Source: Anaeramoeba flamelloides (lineage: Eukaryota; Metamonada; Anaeramoebidae). From it: DNA of 64,000 nt. Numbering within the stretch: the stretch's first letter is position 1; the number at the start of each line of letters is the position of its first letter. Made by a program: the position numbers and the translations under genes. Location of the stretch: assembly GCA_027625915.1 (NCBI GenBank), contig JANTQA010000047.1, positions 17,484,001-17,548,000 on the forward strand. The letters run 5' to 3'. The notes beneath the pieces are model-generated. The model saw only the letters and a program-made list of their open reading frames with translations. It searched no databases and was not told the origin of the DNA. This document shows positions 26,891 to 40,094 of the stretch, one piece after another.

Positions 26891-29800
26891 ATGAGTAACT
26901 CTAACAACAATAATAACAGCAACAATAACAGAAATAGGCACAACCAAAATTACAATAATCAAAATAATCGAAATTACAACAACCAAAATAGATACAATCA
27001 GAATTATCCAACCAACCAAAATTATCCAAATCAAAACAATCGAAATTACAACAACCAAAACTCTAGGAACAACCAAAACTATAATAATCAAAATTATCGT
27101 AATTACAACAACCAAAACTCTAGAAACAACCAAAACTACCCAAATCAAAACAATCGAAATTACAACAACCGTAATTATAGGAACAACCAAAACTATAATA
27201 ATCAAAATTATCGTAATTACAACAACCAAAATTCTAGAAACAACCAAAACTATCCAAATCAAAACAATCGAAATTACAACAACCAGAATTATCGGAACAA
27301 CCAAAACTATCGGAACAATAACAATTATAATAATAATTACAAATATGGCTATCAAGAAAAGAAAAGATCATTATTTCCAAAGCACTTGACTGACAAACAG
27401 ATTCAAAAGGGGCTCAGCAACAAAACGATTTATGAAGGAACGTTTAATAAATTTAGCGATACATTTTCCTTGGTAAGATCAAAGAACTTTGTAAATGACA
27501 TTTACGTTGACGGACGTAACACCAACCGCGCACTCAATGGGGACACTGTCTATTTTAAGCTTGTTCAAGATAATTATCCAAGATTGATTGATTACGCGTC
27601 GCATAATGAAAAGTTCCAAAAGAAGCGCAAGCTGTTAGTGAAAGAAATCACACAAGAGCTGATCGAAGAAAACTGTTACAACATTTCAAAGATCTTACCG
27701 ATTAACCGAGAGAAAAACATTCTTTATGACAACTCTACGATTCAAAAATTCATACAACGGCGAGATTCCTTAGTCCACCAGGAATTAAATAATTTCAAAA
27801 GAAATTATTTTAAAAAAAACAACTTTACCGACAAGGACATCCAAAGGAAAGCATACATTGTTGGGGTTCAAAGATCTGAAAGGAACAAATTCCTTGTTGT
27901 GATCCCAAAAAAAAAAACTTTCCAAAAAAAACAAAAAGGAACACAACCAAAACAAAAGGAAGAAGCAATTGAAAAAGAAGACAAAGAAAATGGTGGTGAA
28001 AAGGAGAAAGGAGAAGATGATGAAGACTTTTTAGATCTCGGCTTTGGTTATAAATTAAAAATTACAAAACAAAAAAAAAAAACGAATCCAAAACAAAAAA
28101 CAAAGAATAATGACCCAAAACAAAAAACAACAAACAAACAAAGCAAGCCAAACCAGAATACAAAGCAAAAAACAGAAAACAAACAAAAAACCCCAAATCT
28201 GGAACAACAAGCTAGCTACGATCTCTTATCACAGACAATTTCAAGGAAGCCACAGGAATACAAAATTGATGGCAAAACACTACCAAGCAGCATACCAAAA
28301 AACGGATGGCAAAACAATTACGTGTTAGTAAAATTTGGGGACTGGGATAACAATTCACCCATTCCAACGGCTAGCTTTGTCAAAACACTTGGAGAAATTA
28401 ACAACCTCGAAAATGATATTAACAGAATCATCCATGCACACAGCCTTCAGAATTCCTTAGAATTTCCAGAAGAAACCCTGAAGGAAATTGAAGCGATCAA
28501 GGAAATTCATCAAGATTTGTCAGGCCAATTAGAGCAAAGAAGAGATTTAAGAAATCTTAAGGTTTTTACAATAAGCACAATCGAAGCAACAGATAAAGAC
28601 GATGCTATACACATCCAGCAATTGGATGCAAACATATTTGAAGTTGGGATTCATATTGCAGACGTCTCTTATTTCATAAAGCCAGATTCCAAAATTGACA
28701 TCGAAGCAAAAAAAAGAGGGAACACCTTCGGTTCCATTCATAACAAAATACCGATGCTCCCAAAGGTTCTCTCCGAAAACCTTTTGTCATTAAATACAAC
28801 CGGAAACAAATTAACATATTCCGTCATTGTCACATTTCAAAAAATCAATAATGATGATTTTACGATCATAGGTATCTGGGTTGGCCGATCAATAGTTAAT
28901 GTCAGGGCAAATTTAACATATGACATAGTTGATGAATTCATTGAAAACCATTATAACAACTTTGTAAATGCTGACAATTTAAAAGAATTTTATAATTCCA
29001 TTAACAATCAGAAAATAAATAAAATTTACAATAGCGAGAACAAGATCAATAATTGTGTTTTTAATGATCGCGAAAGCAAAAATAATTTTAAATATAAGGA
29101 ACTGATTCTCGAGAATTGTTTGCTTAATCAAATCGCAATATATTTGGAAACAAAAAGAAAAGACTTTGGCATTATGTACATCGACAAAAAGCGTCTCAGA
29201 ATGAATGTTAATAAGGAAACCAAAGAAATAGAGTTAGGCTTTGATAATATCAAAAACAGATCAATCAGCTTAGTAGAACAATTTGGACTACTTACAAACG
29301 AAATAATTGCCAAAAAGATTTTTGATGCCTTCCCTGAAAATGCTCTTTTAAGGTTGCAACCAGAGCCTTTCGAAAAGAAAATTAAACAGTTTTGCCAGTC
29401 TGTTAATGACCATTTTGATTTTTTAATTGACACTTCAACAATAAAAACATTTTATGACTCAATTCAATATTTAAAAAAGAATGCCGAACCAAATCTTTTC
29501 CAAGCTCTATTAAGCAGACATTATTTTACAAGAGGGGCAGAATATTATTGTTCAGGTGATGAATCTATTACCTATAAAAGAGTAACTTTTGATTTTTTTA
29601 TTTTTTTTATTTTTATTGTAAAAGTTTATTTTCTAGAATAAAATGTTAATAAATATTCAAAGAAAACATAATGAGAATTATTAGTAACCCAACAAATAAA
29701 ATATCAATTAACCATTGTGGCAAACAGATTTGACACTGGGAGGGGAGAGTGAAACTGGTGGAAAAAGTGATACATTTGTTTTGAATGAGCTGAACATGAG

Positions 29801-32800
29801 ATATTTTTTGTGCTTTTTTTTAAAAAAATAATTTGTTTTTACGATCAGTTTGTCGATCAACAAAAATTTGTCAACTTATCAATGAGTATCTTCAATAAAA
29901 AACTCTATTAATATAATGATTTCGTAATTCTGAAAAATTCAGAAAGAGTAAAAAGATAATTCATAAAATTTAAAAAAAAATATTATTTTATTTTTTAGAC
30001 TTTTTACCTTTTCTAAATTCCTTTTTTTCAGTTTTTTGGGTTTCTCTGGTTCTTTAAGGTTCCTTCACATCCCCCCTATTTTTATTTTTTTTTAAGTGTT
30101 TGGAGAAGGTAAAAGCCAGAAAAAAACATTATAAGAATTGAAAAACTTGTTCATGATTAGATCTTTACCAAATTGAACTTAACTGAAGTGAACCCAACGG
30201 ATTCCACAGAAATCAATTTGAAACTGAACCAAAGTAAACTGAATCTGCCTTTTGGTACAATCTTCCGAGTCGTTACTTGGACTGGGTATAATAAAACCGA
30301 GTCGGTATATTGTACTGGTATTTATCCAAAACAAGATTTGGGAAAATTTAAAATAAAAAAAATAAATAAAAAAAAAAAAAAGCAAAGTAACTCAAAAGAA
30401 AAATTTGAAAAACAGATTTTTATTCTTAAAAACCCAGTATTTATGGATTAGAATCATCCATAAAGTTCTAATTTAAAAATAAATAAAATAGCCATATTTC
30501 ATTTAATTTATAGTTATTCAAATATTTAGATCTCTTTATTAAAACGAATTATGATAACGATCTAGAAATATTCGACATAAAAGTAAAACAACCACTAACT
30601 CACTCAACCCCAGAGATACAAGAAAACTTTTCAATGAAGTTTTTCCTTTTTTTCAGTTATTTTGACTCTCTTTCATTTTCAGAAAACTAAATTGAGTTTA
30701 AAATACTTCTAATGACTGTAATTAAAAGGTTCTTTTGACTACTCTTTGAATTAGAAGTCACAAATTTAGTCACTTCAAAACTCTCTCTTTAACAGATTAA
30801 GATCTCTTGAGCACTTAACCCTTGCCAATAAAGCCTACTCTCTTTCATTTATTTATTTTTTTCTTTATCTTTTTCTTGTCTTTGCTTAAAAATAATTTTT
30901 TTTCAATTCATTTTTTAAAGGAAAGATATCCTATAGGCTATATAATCTTGCCTACATTATAACTAGGATTAAAAAATCTAAATGAAATTTAGAGTTTAAA
31001 GTAAACAGTGAGCAATTTTGTTGAATCATCTTTCTTCAATAACAACAAATAAAAAAATAAAAAAAAAAATATTATTTTAAAAAATGATGTTTTTTTTTCC
31101 AAAATTGATTCCTTCATATATTTTTTCAGTAGAATTGATTTATTAACGGAATAAAGTAAGTTATTTTTCACCGTTTAGCTTCAATTTGGAAATCAAATTC
31201 ATTAATCAAGAGTTCATCTTTAATTGGGTTTGGTTAATAGTTTGAATTTTTTGATCCAGAAAAATTGGTTTTCAAAATAAATGAAATTTAAATGGAAGAA
31301 TTACATTATGGTGTATTATTAACCTTTAGATGAAAGTGTCTATTATCTTTTTTTTGAAAAAAAAAAAAAATCTCGGTTCATTTAAACAATAATAAAAGAA
31401 AATTCAAATTTTTCCACACAGCTAAAACGTTTCAAATAATCTCAATAAAACAATTTAGTTAAATTTGGAAATAATTTTGATTTTTGATAAAATATTTTCA
31501 TTTTTTCATTTTTTTGGTTTTTGATTTCGCTTTTTGTTCTTTGAATTACGTAACTTGTTTTGTTCGATCGAAATATTTTTTAAAATGATTGATAACAAGT
31601 TAAAGGCTGAGTTCTGTAAATAGAAAAACTCAAATAAAATTATTTGATGGTATTCTAACCTTTTGATTGATCAATAATTGCTTAATACAATTTCAACAAA
31701 TTTACCAATCTATTTTTTTGTTTTGCTCTCTCCAAATTTTTTAAAACACCGATAATTTATTAGGATTAATAATTATTTATTTTTTATTTTGTGCATTATG
31801 TATTGTAACTTATAATAATTGTTCAATATCTCAATTAGTTAGTGGTTCTAATTTGGTATTTCCTTTTAGAATTTGTTTAATAAGACTTTTTTTTTCGAAA
31901 ATTTCGAATTAGTGTTTAAATGTATATAAACATCACACAATAAATATTAAAAACATTACTCGTACGCATCCCCAAAAAAACAAAAAAAAAAAAAATACAT
32001 TTATCAATTATTTCATTATAAATTAATTAATAATAATATTTACTTGGAAAGGGTGAAAAATTTTCATTTTTGATATTTTGTTCTAAAAAAATTTTTTTTG
32101 TACTTGATTTTACACAATTATTACTGTTATTTTTCTCAAGAAAAAATATTAGAAAAAATATAAAAAATGATGCTATATTTTTCAGATCTACATCACTTGA
32201 TATATTTGATAAATTGCAATTTATGTTTGGAAATTTTTACTTGATTTTCCTTTTTGAAATTTTGATGCACAAGCTTTGAATAAAGCATTTTATGAACTCA
32301 AGTGTTAACAAACTCTGTAAAATTAGTTGTTCTTCAAAAATATTCTTTGTCCTGGACTTTTTGATAAGAAATAGTTCAAAGATTTATAAAAATGGAAATT
32401 AAACTAAAAATTTATTGAAATTTATTAGAATTTATCAGTACTAAATCATCATTATAAATCCCAAAAATGAGAGTAAATTGTATTTAAATTATTATAAAAG
32501 CTACAACATTTCACGATTTTTTTTAAAAAAAATATTAATACCCTTTCTCAAAAAATTAAAATGATTAACGTGAGTTTAACCTTTAAATGTTATAAAAATG
32601 TTACTAGTGAGGATAAAAATTCAAATTTCCAACACTTTAATAAATTGTATCATTTTTATGATTAATTTTTCAGTTCATACAATTTTAAGATTAAGTTCGT
32701 ATTATAACACAACAATTTTTATAAAGATAATAACAAAAATGAAGTATTGTTATATAAAATAATACATTATGGTAACACTTAACGATAAAAATTATATATA

Positions 32801-33882
32801 AATTTTGAACAGTTATTCTCAAAAACTTAAATAAATACACATATAATTCTACGCATATATTTATACATTGATAGTTAAATTAAAAATTATTGTAATAATA
32901 ATAAATATAAAAAACCATAAATATCTAATAAATTAATTAATCCATTTTTAAAATATTACAAATTAAAAAAATTAAATAGCATTATGGGTTAAATATTATT
33001 TATTATACACATTTCACTAGTCCTATTAGAAGATACTCAGATATTATTGTTCATAGATTATTAACTGCCGCATTGGAAAAGGACGAATTAGAAAATAACG
33101 AAAATGAAAATGAAGTTTCTCTTAATATTCCTGATAAAAATAGTCTAAAAGAACTTACAGTGCATTGCAATTTAAAAAACAGAGCCAAAAACAATTTTAC
33201 AAAGGAAATCACATTGCTTTATCTGAATGAATATCTAAAAACAAAAGGAGAAATCCATACAAATGCTATTGTTACAAAAATAGACCGAATTGGTATTTAT
33301 GTTTATCTTCCAAAATTTGCTTCGGAATTTAATTTTGTTGATTTTAAAGAATTTAAATATCTTGTTGGTATTGATATTACAGAGAAAAAGGTTTGGAAAT
33401 ATGTTTGGAGTAAAGAAAAATATACACCAAAAAAAATGAAATTACTTGTAGAAAAAAAAAAAATTAAACAATTTATAAACAATAAAAAAGAAATAATGCA
33501 AGTCGCTAATTTAAATTTAAAAGAAGACGAGGACAATAAGAATCAAGATGAAATGTTTTCAAATAATATTATTAAAAAAATTCCCTTCAAACAAATATTT
33601 ACAGATGTTGAAAAGAGCAATAATAATAAGACCAATGAAGAAAACCAATCAAGAAAAAATTTACAAAATGAAAAAACAGTTAAGAAAAAAAATATTTTCT
33701 TTGATATGAATCTTGAAGAACTAAACTATTTGTTTAACGAAAAAGTTATTTATTGCGAAATCCCAGCCCTCCAAGAATTTCCAGTAATAGTGTCATTATC
33801 AAAAAACGAATTGAATTTAAATTGTTTAAAAGTGCGATTATTTTTTGATAACATCGAAAACTACCTAAATGAACTTTATTAA
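26891..33882 (+). CDS. DIS3L2: DIS3L2-like 3'-5' exoribonuclease (RNase II/RNB family), two exons
   Basis: Exon 1 is 26891-29581 and exon 2 is 32980-33882, with a 3398-bp phase-0 intron (GTAACT..AAATAG), giving 1197 aa. Joining restores the RNB signature: [29 protein letters not shown]. The order is an Asn-rich tandem-repeat N-terminus (residues 3-152), cold-shock-type OB region from about 155, a Lys/Gln/Glu-rich insert (about 338-443), second OB region, RNB catalytic domain (about 545-960) and a C-terminal S1-like region. No PIN domain is present, which favours DIS3L2 over DIS3/Rrp44. The family degrades RNA from the 3' end in the cytoplasm. The active site has Asp568, Asp570 and Asp571, and Arg914-Arg915, but the first metal-binding Asp of the family is Ser562 ([14 protein letters not shown] where FTID.. 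is usual). Reduced activity or an Ssd1-like binding role is possible. Confidence 0.9.
26897..27347 (+). repeat. Coding Asn/Gln/Arg/Tyr tandem repeat
   Basis: This encodes an Asn-rich, prion-like low-complexity segment at the N-terminus of the DIS3L2-like protein. A 114-bp unit (38 codons) at 27067-27180 is repeated almost exactly at 27181-27294. Shorter motifs such as RNYNNQN and QNY recur throughout. The reverse strand is also open across it, which is a by-product of the repeat. Confidence 0.85.
29582..32979 (+). other. 3398-bp intron of the DIS3L2-like gene
   Basis: The intron runs from GTAACT at 29582 to AAATAG ending at 32979. It contains a C-family 3' tail at 31001-31070 and low-complexity AT sequence. 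A 92-codon frame at 30173-30451 has slightly higher complexity but no recognisable domain. Confidence 0.8.
31001..31070 (+). repeat. C-family 3' tail fragment with A-rich end
   Basis: This contains TTTTGTTGAATCATCTTTCT followed by TCAATAA and an A-rich stretch. The same tail ends the elements at 37572 and 51783. Confidence 0.6.
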
Positions 33883-35516
33883 TCATATTTTAAATGAATG
33901 GGAGAAGATATACCTTAAATTTCGTTTCATCTTTAATTCATTTTATTTTTATACACCCTTTATTTTTAGTGATCACATATTATTTGAGTTAAAACAAATT
34001 CTCCTTTTTAAAAAATAAACTATTTTTTTTTTTAATATATTCTTACTATTAAAAAAATAATAAAGAAAAAAAAATATTAGAACCCATTATTTTTATTTGT
34101 TTGGTTAATTAATTTAATTGTGTTACATTTTTTAATATATTATATAGTCATGTGTCAATATAAGTTTATTCATTCATCAGTTTTAGTATAAAGACAAAAA
34201 ATATTTATAATATTTGTTATTTTTATTTTTAGAATTAATTTTTTGATTATTTTTCCTTTTGCTTTTTTTGAGTTTGTTTAAAAATAAAATTGTTGATTTT
34301 TTTCCCTTTTTTCCCTGGATGAATCTTTTTTATATTGGGAAGAAGAGTTAAAAAGGGAAAAAGATAAAGTAGTTACTTGCTAATAACGGGACACTGGAAC
34401 AGAAAAGTATGTTGAATTGAAAATAAAATATAAAAAGCAAAGAAAAAAAATACCAAATTTTTAAATCTTATCAGATCAAAAAAAAGAAATAGAAATTAGA
34501 ACAATTAAATAATGATTGCCACATGAAAATTCATAATCAATTATCAAATTATTAAATTAACCAAAAGTATCCTGGCTGTGATTTTGGGAGCCCTTAATCA
34601 AAGATAGTATTGCTTTTTTTTTTTTTTTTGAACTTTTATCTATTACTTAGATAAATCCTTTTTGTTTTTTTTTTTTTTTTTCCTTTTTTCTTTTTGTTTT
34701 TTGTTTTTGCTTTTTAAACCTAAAAAAAATTTTGATAGTATTTTCCCTGAACAATCGTGAAATATAAATTTTACACTTAAATTACCTTGAAAGGAAATTT
34801 AAGTAAAATCACATCTAGAGCATAATTCACACTTCTTCAATTGAAAACCAAAACAATTTTTTTCTCGCAGTTTGAATTTCTGATTCTTTATTTTTTTCTT
34901 TTTCAAATGGTTGTTTGATATTAAATTAATTATATAGAATTATAAAAAATATTTTGAAAAATTGAAACTAATTAATTTTTATTACAATAAAAACTTATTT
35001 TTAAAAACTCAAATTATTAACGATTTTGTTTCAGAAGAAACTTTACATTGTAATTCTTTCTAATAATTACTCAAAATTTTTAAAATTTTATTTTTTAGGT
35101 AAAGATATAATTATAAAATCGTAACTAATTGGAATTGTGTTGTTTTGAAAATTATCTATTAAAAAATTTACAAAATATCTATAAAACATCCTGTTTCCTT
35201 AAATAGTCCTATTTCTAGAACTTTTTTTAAAAAAACTTTTGGTAATCTTTTTAAAAAAACTCGAATCTTGAGTTGATTGCTAGTTTTATTTTTATGAATA
35301 AATATGTTTTTTTTTTTTATTAAAATATTAGATAAAATTATCATTAATATTTATTTCAAGTTAAATTCCTATATATTTTAAAAAAACTTTACTATATTTC
35401 ATAAAATAAAATAAAAATAAAAATTAAGTGATCAATCTGATCAAAAATCACTTAAGATCAATTAGTTTTAGAAAAAAATAAAAAAATAGAAAAAATAAAA
35501 AAAGATAAATGTAAAA
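33883..35516. other. Intergenic region between convergent genes, with repeat G copy 1
   Basis: The DIS3L2-like gene ends at 33882 and GcvPA ends at 35517 on the other strand, so both 3' ends point into this stretch. The only structure seen is repeat G (34300-34845) and long T runs. Confidence 0.5.
34300..34845 (+). repeat. G interspersed repeat, copy 1
   Basis: This is collinear with 58010-58608 and, inverted, with 45100-45545. Shared blocks are GAAGAAGAGTTA, GTTACTTGCTAATA, AATCAATTATCAAA-like sequence, a T-rich centre, TTTTACACTTAAATTACCTT and a TCTAGAG.(G)TAATT.ACACTT end. No open frame is conserved. Confidence 0.7.
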
Positions 35517-38500
35517 TTATTTTAGTTTTCTCTTAAGAGCTGAAACATATTTATCCATATCTTCGTCAGTATTCGTCTCTGTACATGCTACAAGTAAATG
35601 GTCGTCCTATTATATATATGAAGTAATTAAATATCAATTCAAGCAAAATATTAGTTATTTTTAAATAGAGAGGAGGAGAAGAAGAATAATAATATAGAAG
35701 AAGTAAAGGTTAATCTTACGAATTTTCCATTATATAAAGTGCCAAGAGGAAGACCTGCAACAATACCCTCCTTTAATAGCTCTTTAGTAATTCGTTGGGA
35801 AGAGTAGTTAAATGGTAGCTGTATTGTAAATTCATTAAAGAATTTATCATTTATTAATTTTATATTTGGGATTTCATTAACAATTTTTTCAGCAAGTTTA
35901 CAAGCTTTATTATGATTTAAGTATGCAAGTTCCTTAAAGCCAGTTTCCCCGAGAGAAGTTAGGTGCACTGTGAAAGCAACAGCGCAAATTCCAGAAGATG
36001 TACAAATATTACTTGTTGCCTTGTCTCTTCTGATATGTTGTTCTCTTGCTCCCAGTGTTAAAACAAATGCTCTTTTCCCATCAATATCCTTCGTTTCACC
36101 AACAAGTCTTCCGGGCATTGTTCGCATAAGTTTTTTACTTGTTGCAAATAATCCTAAATGTGGACCACCAAATGACATTGGAATTCCAATGCTCTATAAA
36201 TACAGAATTTTTTTTTTTTTTTTTTTAAATTTATTTATTTTTGTTTAATCAAAGATGGGAAAATAATTTCTAAATTTAGATTAATTTTTAAATATTGCCA
36301 TTAAGAAAATAATTATCTAATGAAAAGAAAGAAAATTATAGAGATAGAAAGAAAATTTATATTTCATTTGATTATCATGCACAAGTAAATTAATGGAATG
36401 ATCGAACAATAATTTATAGAAAAGTCATTATTATATTTTGTATTTTAATTTTGGTTTCTTTTATGAAAATAAAATAAAGTTGTCATCGATTGATCATGAA
36501 TTACGAATTTAAATTAGAGATATTGCTGAATTGGGTAAGAAAATGAAAAAGGTCAAGTAATCTCAAGAATTGGTTTTACTTCAATATATTGACAGGGATT
36601 TTATCCCGTTTTTATACTCTTTTTCAATTGGTATAATAATAAAAAAAACATTTATATTGGGTAAGAAATATTTCACATGAAATTTGGGAGTTTAAATGAC
36701 TTGGTTCATTTTTTTAGTTAAAACAGAAAGCAGTTGAAGTGTCTATTGGAATAAGGATAAACCACGAGGGAATATTTAATTGTGAATTTTCAAGTACGGG
36801 TTTGTTATAGATATCATTTCTAATTTCTTACATGGCTTTTAAATTGATATAAAAAATTTTTCTTTATTTTTTAATATTTCTGGTTAATGGTGGTGATGAA
36901 GAATCTTTTTGACTATTTTAAAAAATCGGACCTGAACCGAATTGGAACAAAATCCCTCTCAATTTATAGAGCGGTTCCGATTTTTGGGAGAATTGACCAG
37001 ATTCGCTCTCTCACTTGGTACGGCAATATCTCTAATTCAAATTATCGTTTTCTTGAGTGCCTTAGAGTTCCGTCAAGTGCCCAGATTTTCCAGAATTCTT
37101 TTAAAATATGGAAAACCTAACGGTATCTTTCTTGTGGTTTTCTTTTTTAAGTTTATAAAATCTTTCAATTTTATCAGTAAACAGAATACTCAAGAAAACA
37201 GAACTTAAGTGCCGTCAAGTTCAATAGACTGTTGTAGATTGCAGTCAAGTGCCTAGCTTTTTCAGAGTTTAAAAGGATGGAGAAAAATCAAAGATTTTAA
37301 TCTATTCTTTTGAATTCTGGAAAAGCTAATGGTAGATTTTTTTTAATTTTAGAAATAAATTGAAAATTAAATATATTTTCGGTTTCTTTCTTAAATTACA
37401 AAAAAAAAACGAACGAGAAGTGTCCTTAGAGTGTCTAGGTGTTTTTTAATTTTTGAAATGTAAAGAAAATTAAATGATTTTCTAATCAAAACAAAAATTA
37501 AAAAAAACCTAACAGTAAAAAAGTGGTAATATTGTTGAATCGCCTCTCTTTAATAATAAAAAAAAAATTGTTTTTAATTTTAAATAGAATCGAACAGCTA
37601 TATTAAAAAATTTATCTGATCATTTCCAAAAATTAATTCTATCAAAATTTTTAATTATTAAAAGTTGGGGAAATTGTTTGGAAACAGTTGAAAATGAAAA
37701 AAATGAAATTTTCAAATTTGAAACATCTTTTTTTCAAAAAGAATTGATAAACTGTTCATTTAAATTGGAGGACAAAATTTGAAATCAACTAAAAATTGAA
37801 AATCCAGAGGGAATATTGTTGAACTTAAAAATTTAGCAAGAATTAAAAAATTGTTCTGAGAAAAAGTCTCAAAAATTATCAGGAAAAAGAGAAAAAAAAG
37901 AGAAAAGTAAAATAAAAAGGAAATTAATTGACAAACTTGTCCTTCTCCAGCTGCAATATCTGCACCCATTTCGCCCATACTTTGAATTGCACCTAATGAT
38001 AAAACTTCTGTAAACCCAACAACCAAGAGGGCTTTATGTTTATGACAGGCAGCAGCCAGTCTTTCAAGATCATGAATGTGTCCAAAAAATGATGGGTTTT
38101 GAACGACTACACAGGCTGTTGTTTTGTCAACAGATTGGATCAGCTTTTCAATTTGTGTACCATGTAAATCAGCAGGCATGTGTTCGCATTCGACTTTCTC
38201 TGAGAATTTGGTCATTGAGTCAATGACTTGGACATAATGTGGATGAACTCCTCCCCCAACAATTACTTTTTTTCTTCTTGTTGAACGGCAAGCCATAAGA
38301 ACTGCTTCACCAAGAGCAGTACTACCATCATACATTGAGGCATTAGCCTTTGTACATTTAGAAGTTGAAAAGTTTTAATTTGAGAATTTAAAGAAAGAAA
38401 CAATTAATGTTTGGGAATAATAAGTCGAAACGTTTTTTTATAAAAGCCAAACTAAAACAAGAGATCAAATCTCATAAACAAAGAGATCAAATTTTAAAAA

Positions 38501-39255
38501 GCCAAGCAAGAGAACAAAAAAAAACGAATAAAATTTTGGGTTTCACTTACAACTTGCATCCCTGTAATTCTTGCTACTTGAGTTTGGAATTCAAAAATTG
38601 CAGTTAAAGTTCCTTGACTAACTTCGGGTTGGTATGGGGTATATGCTGTCAAAAATTCTCCTCTTTGAGTGATATAATCAACAGTGCTTGGGACGTTATG
38701 TTTATAAACTCCTCCTCCAAGGAAAAATGGGAGCTTTTTTTTTTTTATTATTTTTGGAACAGTCGATCCATAACAAAGAAAGGAGAATAGAAGTTGTGTT
38801 TGTTTGTGGAAAATAGTTGAAGGAATTCAAAGTTTTGAAAAAAAAAGGAAAAGACAATTTGTTGAAAAAGAGAAAAAAATTTAGTATTTTTCTTTGTTAA
38901 AAAGTCAATTTTTGTTGCAACAAAAATAAGAAAAGAAAAACGAAATAATTACATTTGACACATCAGTATTTTTTTTCAGAATATTGTTAACTGTATTAAA
39001 AACTTGTTCTTCAGTCATTTTGTCATAATCAAATTTATCAAATTTATCAATCAAGGCGTTTTTTGGGATGTCCGAAAAGAGCTCATTGATAGAACTTAAC
39101 CCCATTTCTTTAAGCATTTCTCTTCTTGATTTTCCTGTTTGTGGAAGGTAACGGTGACTATAATCTAGGTAATCTGTTTTGATTCCTTTAGAAAAGAAAT
39201 TTCTAAGATTATAAATATTAAATTTTGTTTTTGGTTTGCAAATCAAGCTTAACAT
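35517..39255 (-). CDS. gcvPA: Glycine dehydrogenase (decarboxylating) subunit 1, bacterial-type split P-protein, five exons
   Basis: Exons are 39255-38953, 38733-38551, 38347-37937, 36193-35720 and 35606-35517, all phase 0, giving 486 aa. The P-protein of the glycine cleavage system decarboxylates glycine and passes aminomethyl to lipoyl-H-protein. The family is shown by [82 protein letters not shown] and [19 protein letters not shown]. Eukaryotes usually have one fused P-protein of about 1000 aa; this gene stops after the N-terminal half, as in bacteria and archaea with separate subunits 1 and 2. The PLP lysine is in subunit 2, so a partner gene must lie elsewhere. The first 26 residues are basic and could be a mitochondrial or hydrogenosomal presequence. 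Intron 3 (1743 bp) is repeat-filled and has a GTTTGT donor. The start is the ATG at 39255. Confidence 0.93.
36885..37045 (+). repeat. SINE-body (D) fragment
   Basis: This matches 49650-49795: GAATCTTTTTGACTATT, ACAAAATCCCTCTCAATTTA, GAGCGG.TCCGATTTTTGGGA and AATATCTCTAATTCAAATTA. The tRNA-like head and A tail of the 49.5-kb copy are not present here. It lies in GcvPA intron 3. Confidence 0.75.
37050..37572 (+). repeat. C-family element with foldback arms and A-rich tail
   Basis: This has inverted arms (TAGCTTTTTCAGAGTTTAAA near 37252 against TCTTTTGAATTCTGGAAAAG near 37310) and several CCTAACGG/CTAACAG junctions. The 3' end is GTGGTAATATTGTTGAATCG followed by an A-rich run. The 3' end is shared with 51725-51783 and 31001-31070. 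Confidence 0.65.
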
Positions 39256-40057
39256 TTTAGAAAACAAGAAAAAATGAAAAAATGATCCAATTACATTGAA
39301 AAAAATAAGTAAATCAATAAAAAGAAAAGAGAAAGAGTGAAATCAAAGAACTAATTTTTAAAGTAATCAGAATATTCAAATTATCAAAATATTTTTGAAG
39401 AGCTTTTTGAAATTAGAGCACTTTTTTTTGAAGAAAAAAATAGAAAAATGTGAATTTCACTATTCCAAAATATAATAATTTTTGAGATTTTGACTTTGTG
39501 TAATATCAAAGAAAATATTTTAAATTACAGCAATTTCCCTAAAGTAAATTTTCTGAGAAAAACAAACACTTGACTTTGTTCTTGAATTGGAGAAAGACAA
39601 TTTCAAAAAATATAATCTCCATCTTTTTTGAATAACTAAACTTTATTTGGTGATTGTTATCCGATTCTAATTTTGATAGTCATATAAATCCATATATTAG
39701 TTTTCTTTAATTAATTCACAAAATGTATATTGTAAAAAAGACAAATAATTCGACTTTTAGGTACAAAGTTCCTATGGAATTTTAAACACAAAAAAATCAC
39801 AAATAAGGTACATTATTTGGAATTTTGTTTTCACAAATTATCTAACTATAATCCTGAAATTTGTTCTTTAATTTTAGAATTTTTTTTTTTGTTGTAATTT
39901 TTATTCAAAGCTTGTGCCTTAAAAGAGGAACTGACCTTATTTCCACATTTAAAAAAGATTTTTACATTTATCAATTTTATATATTAAACTAATATCCCAA
40001 ATAAAAAGTGATAGGTAACTAAACAATTTAAATGCTAGAATACCAAAGGTAAGATTA

Positions 40058-40058
<1 letters not shown>

Positions 40059-40091
<33 letters not shown>
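40059..40091. repeat. (TA)n microsatellite
   Basis: An AT dinucleotide run that abuts the left end of MITE B copy 2. Related runs lie inside that element (about 40391-40422), between the two MITEs (40665-40680) and after MITE A (41387-41407, followed by a TG run to about 41426). Confidence 0.85.

Positions 40092-40094
<3 letters not shown>

Noticed and set aside
26828-27355. 175-codon minus-strand frame rich in Ile and Val, opposite the DIS3L2-like start
   Set aside because: It is the antisense of the Asn/Gln repeat; the complement of AAT/AAC codons reads as Ile/Val. No independent evidence for a gene.
30173-30451. 92-codon frame inside the DIS3L2-like intron
   Set aside because: It has a more balanced composition than its surroundings, but no domain, and the first third is repetitive ([20 protein letters not shown]). 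Probably old repeat sequence.
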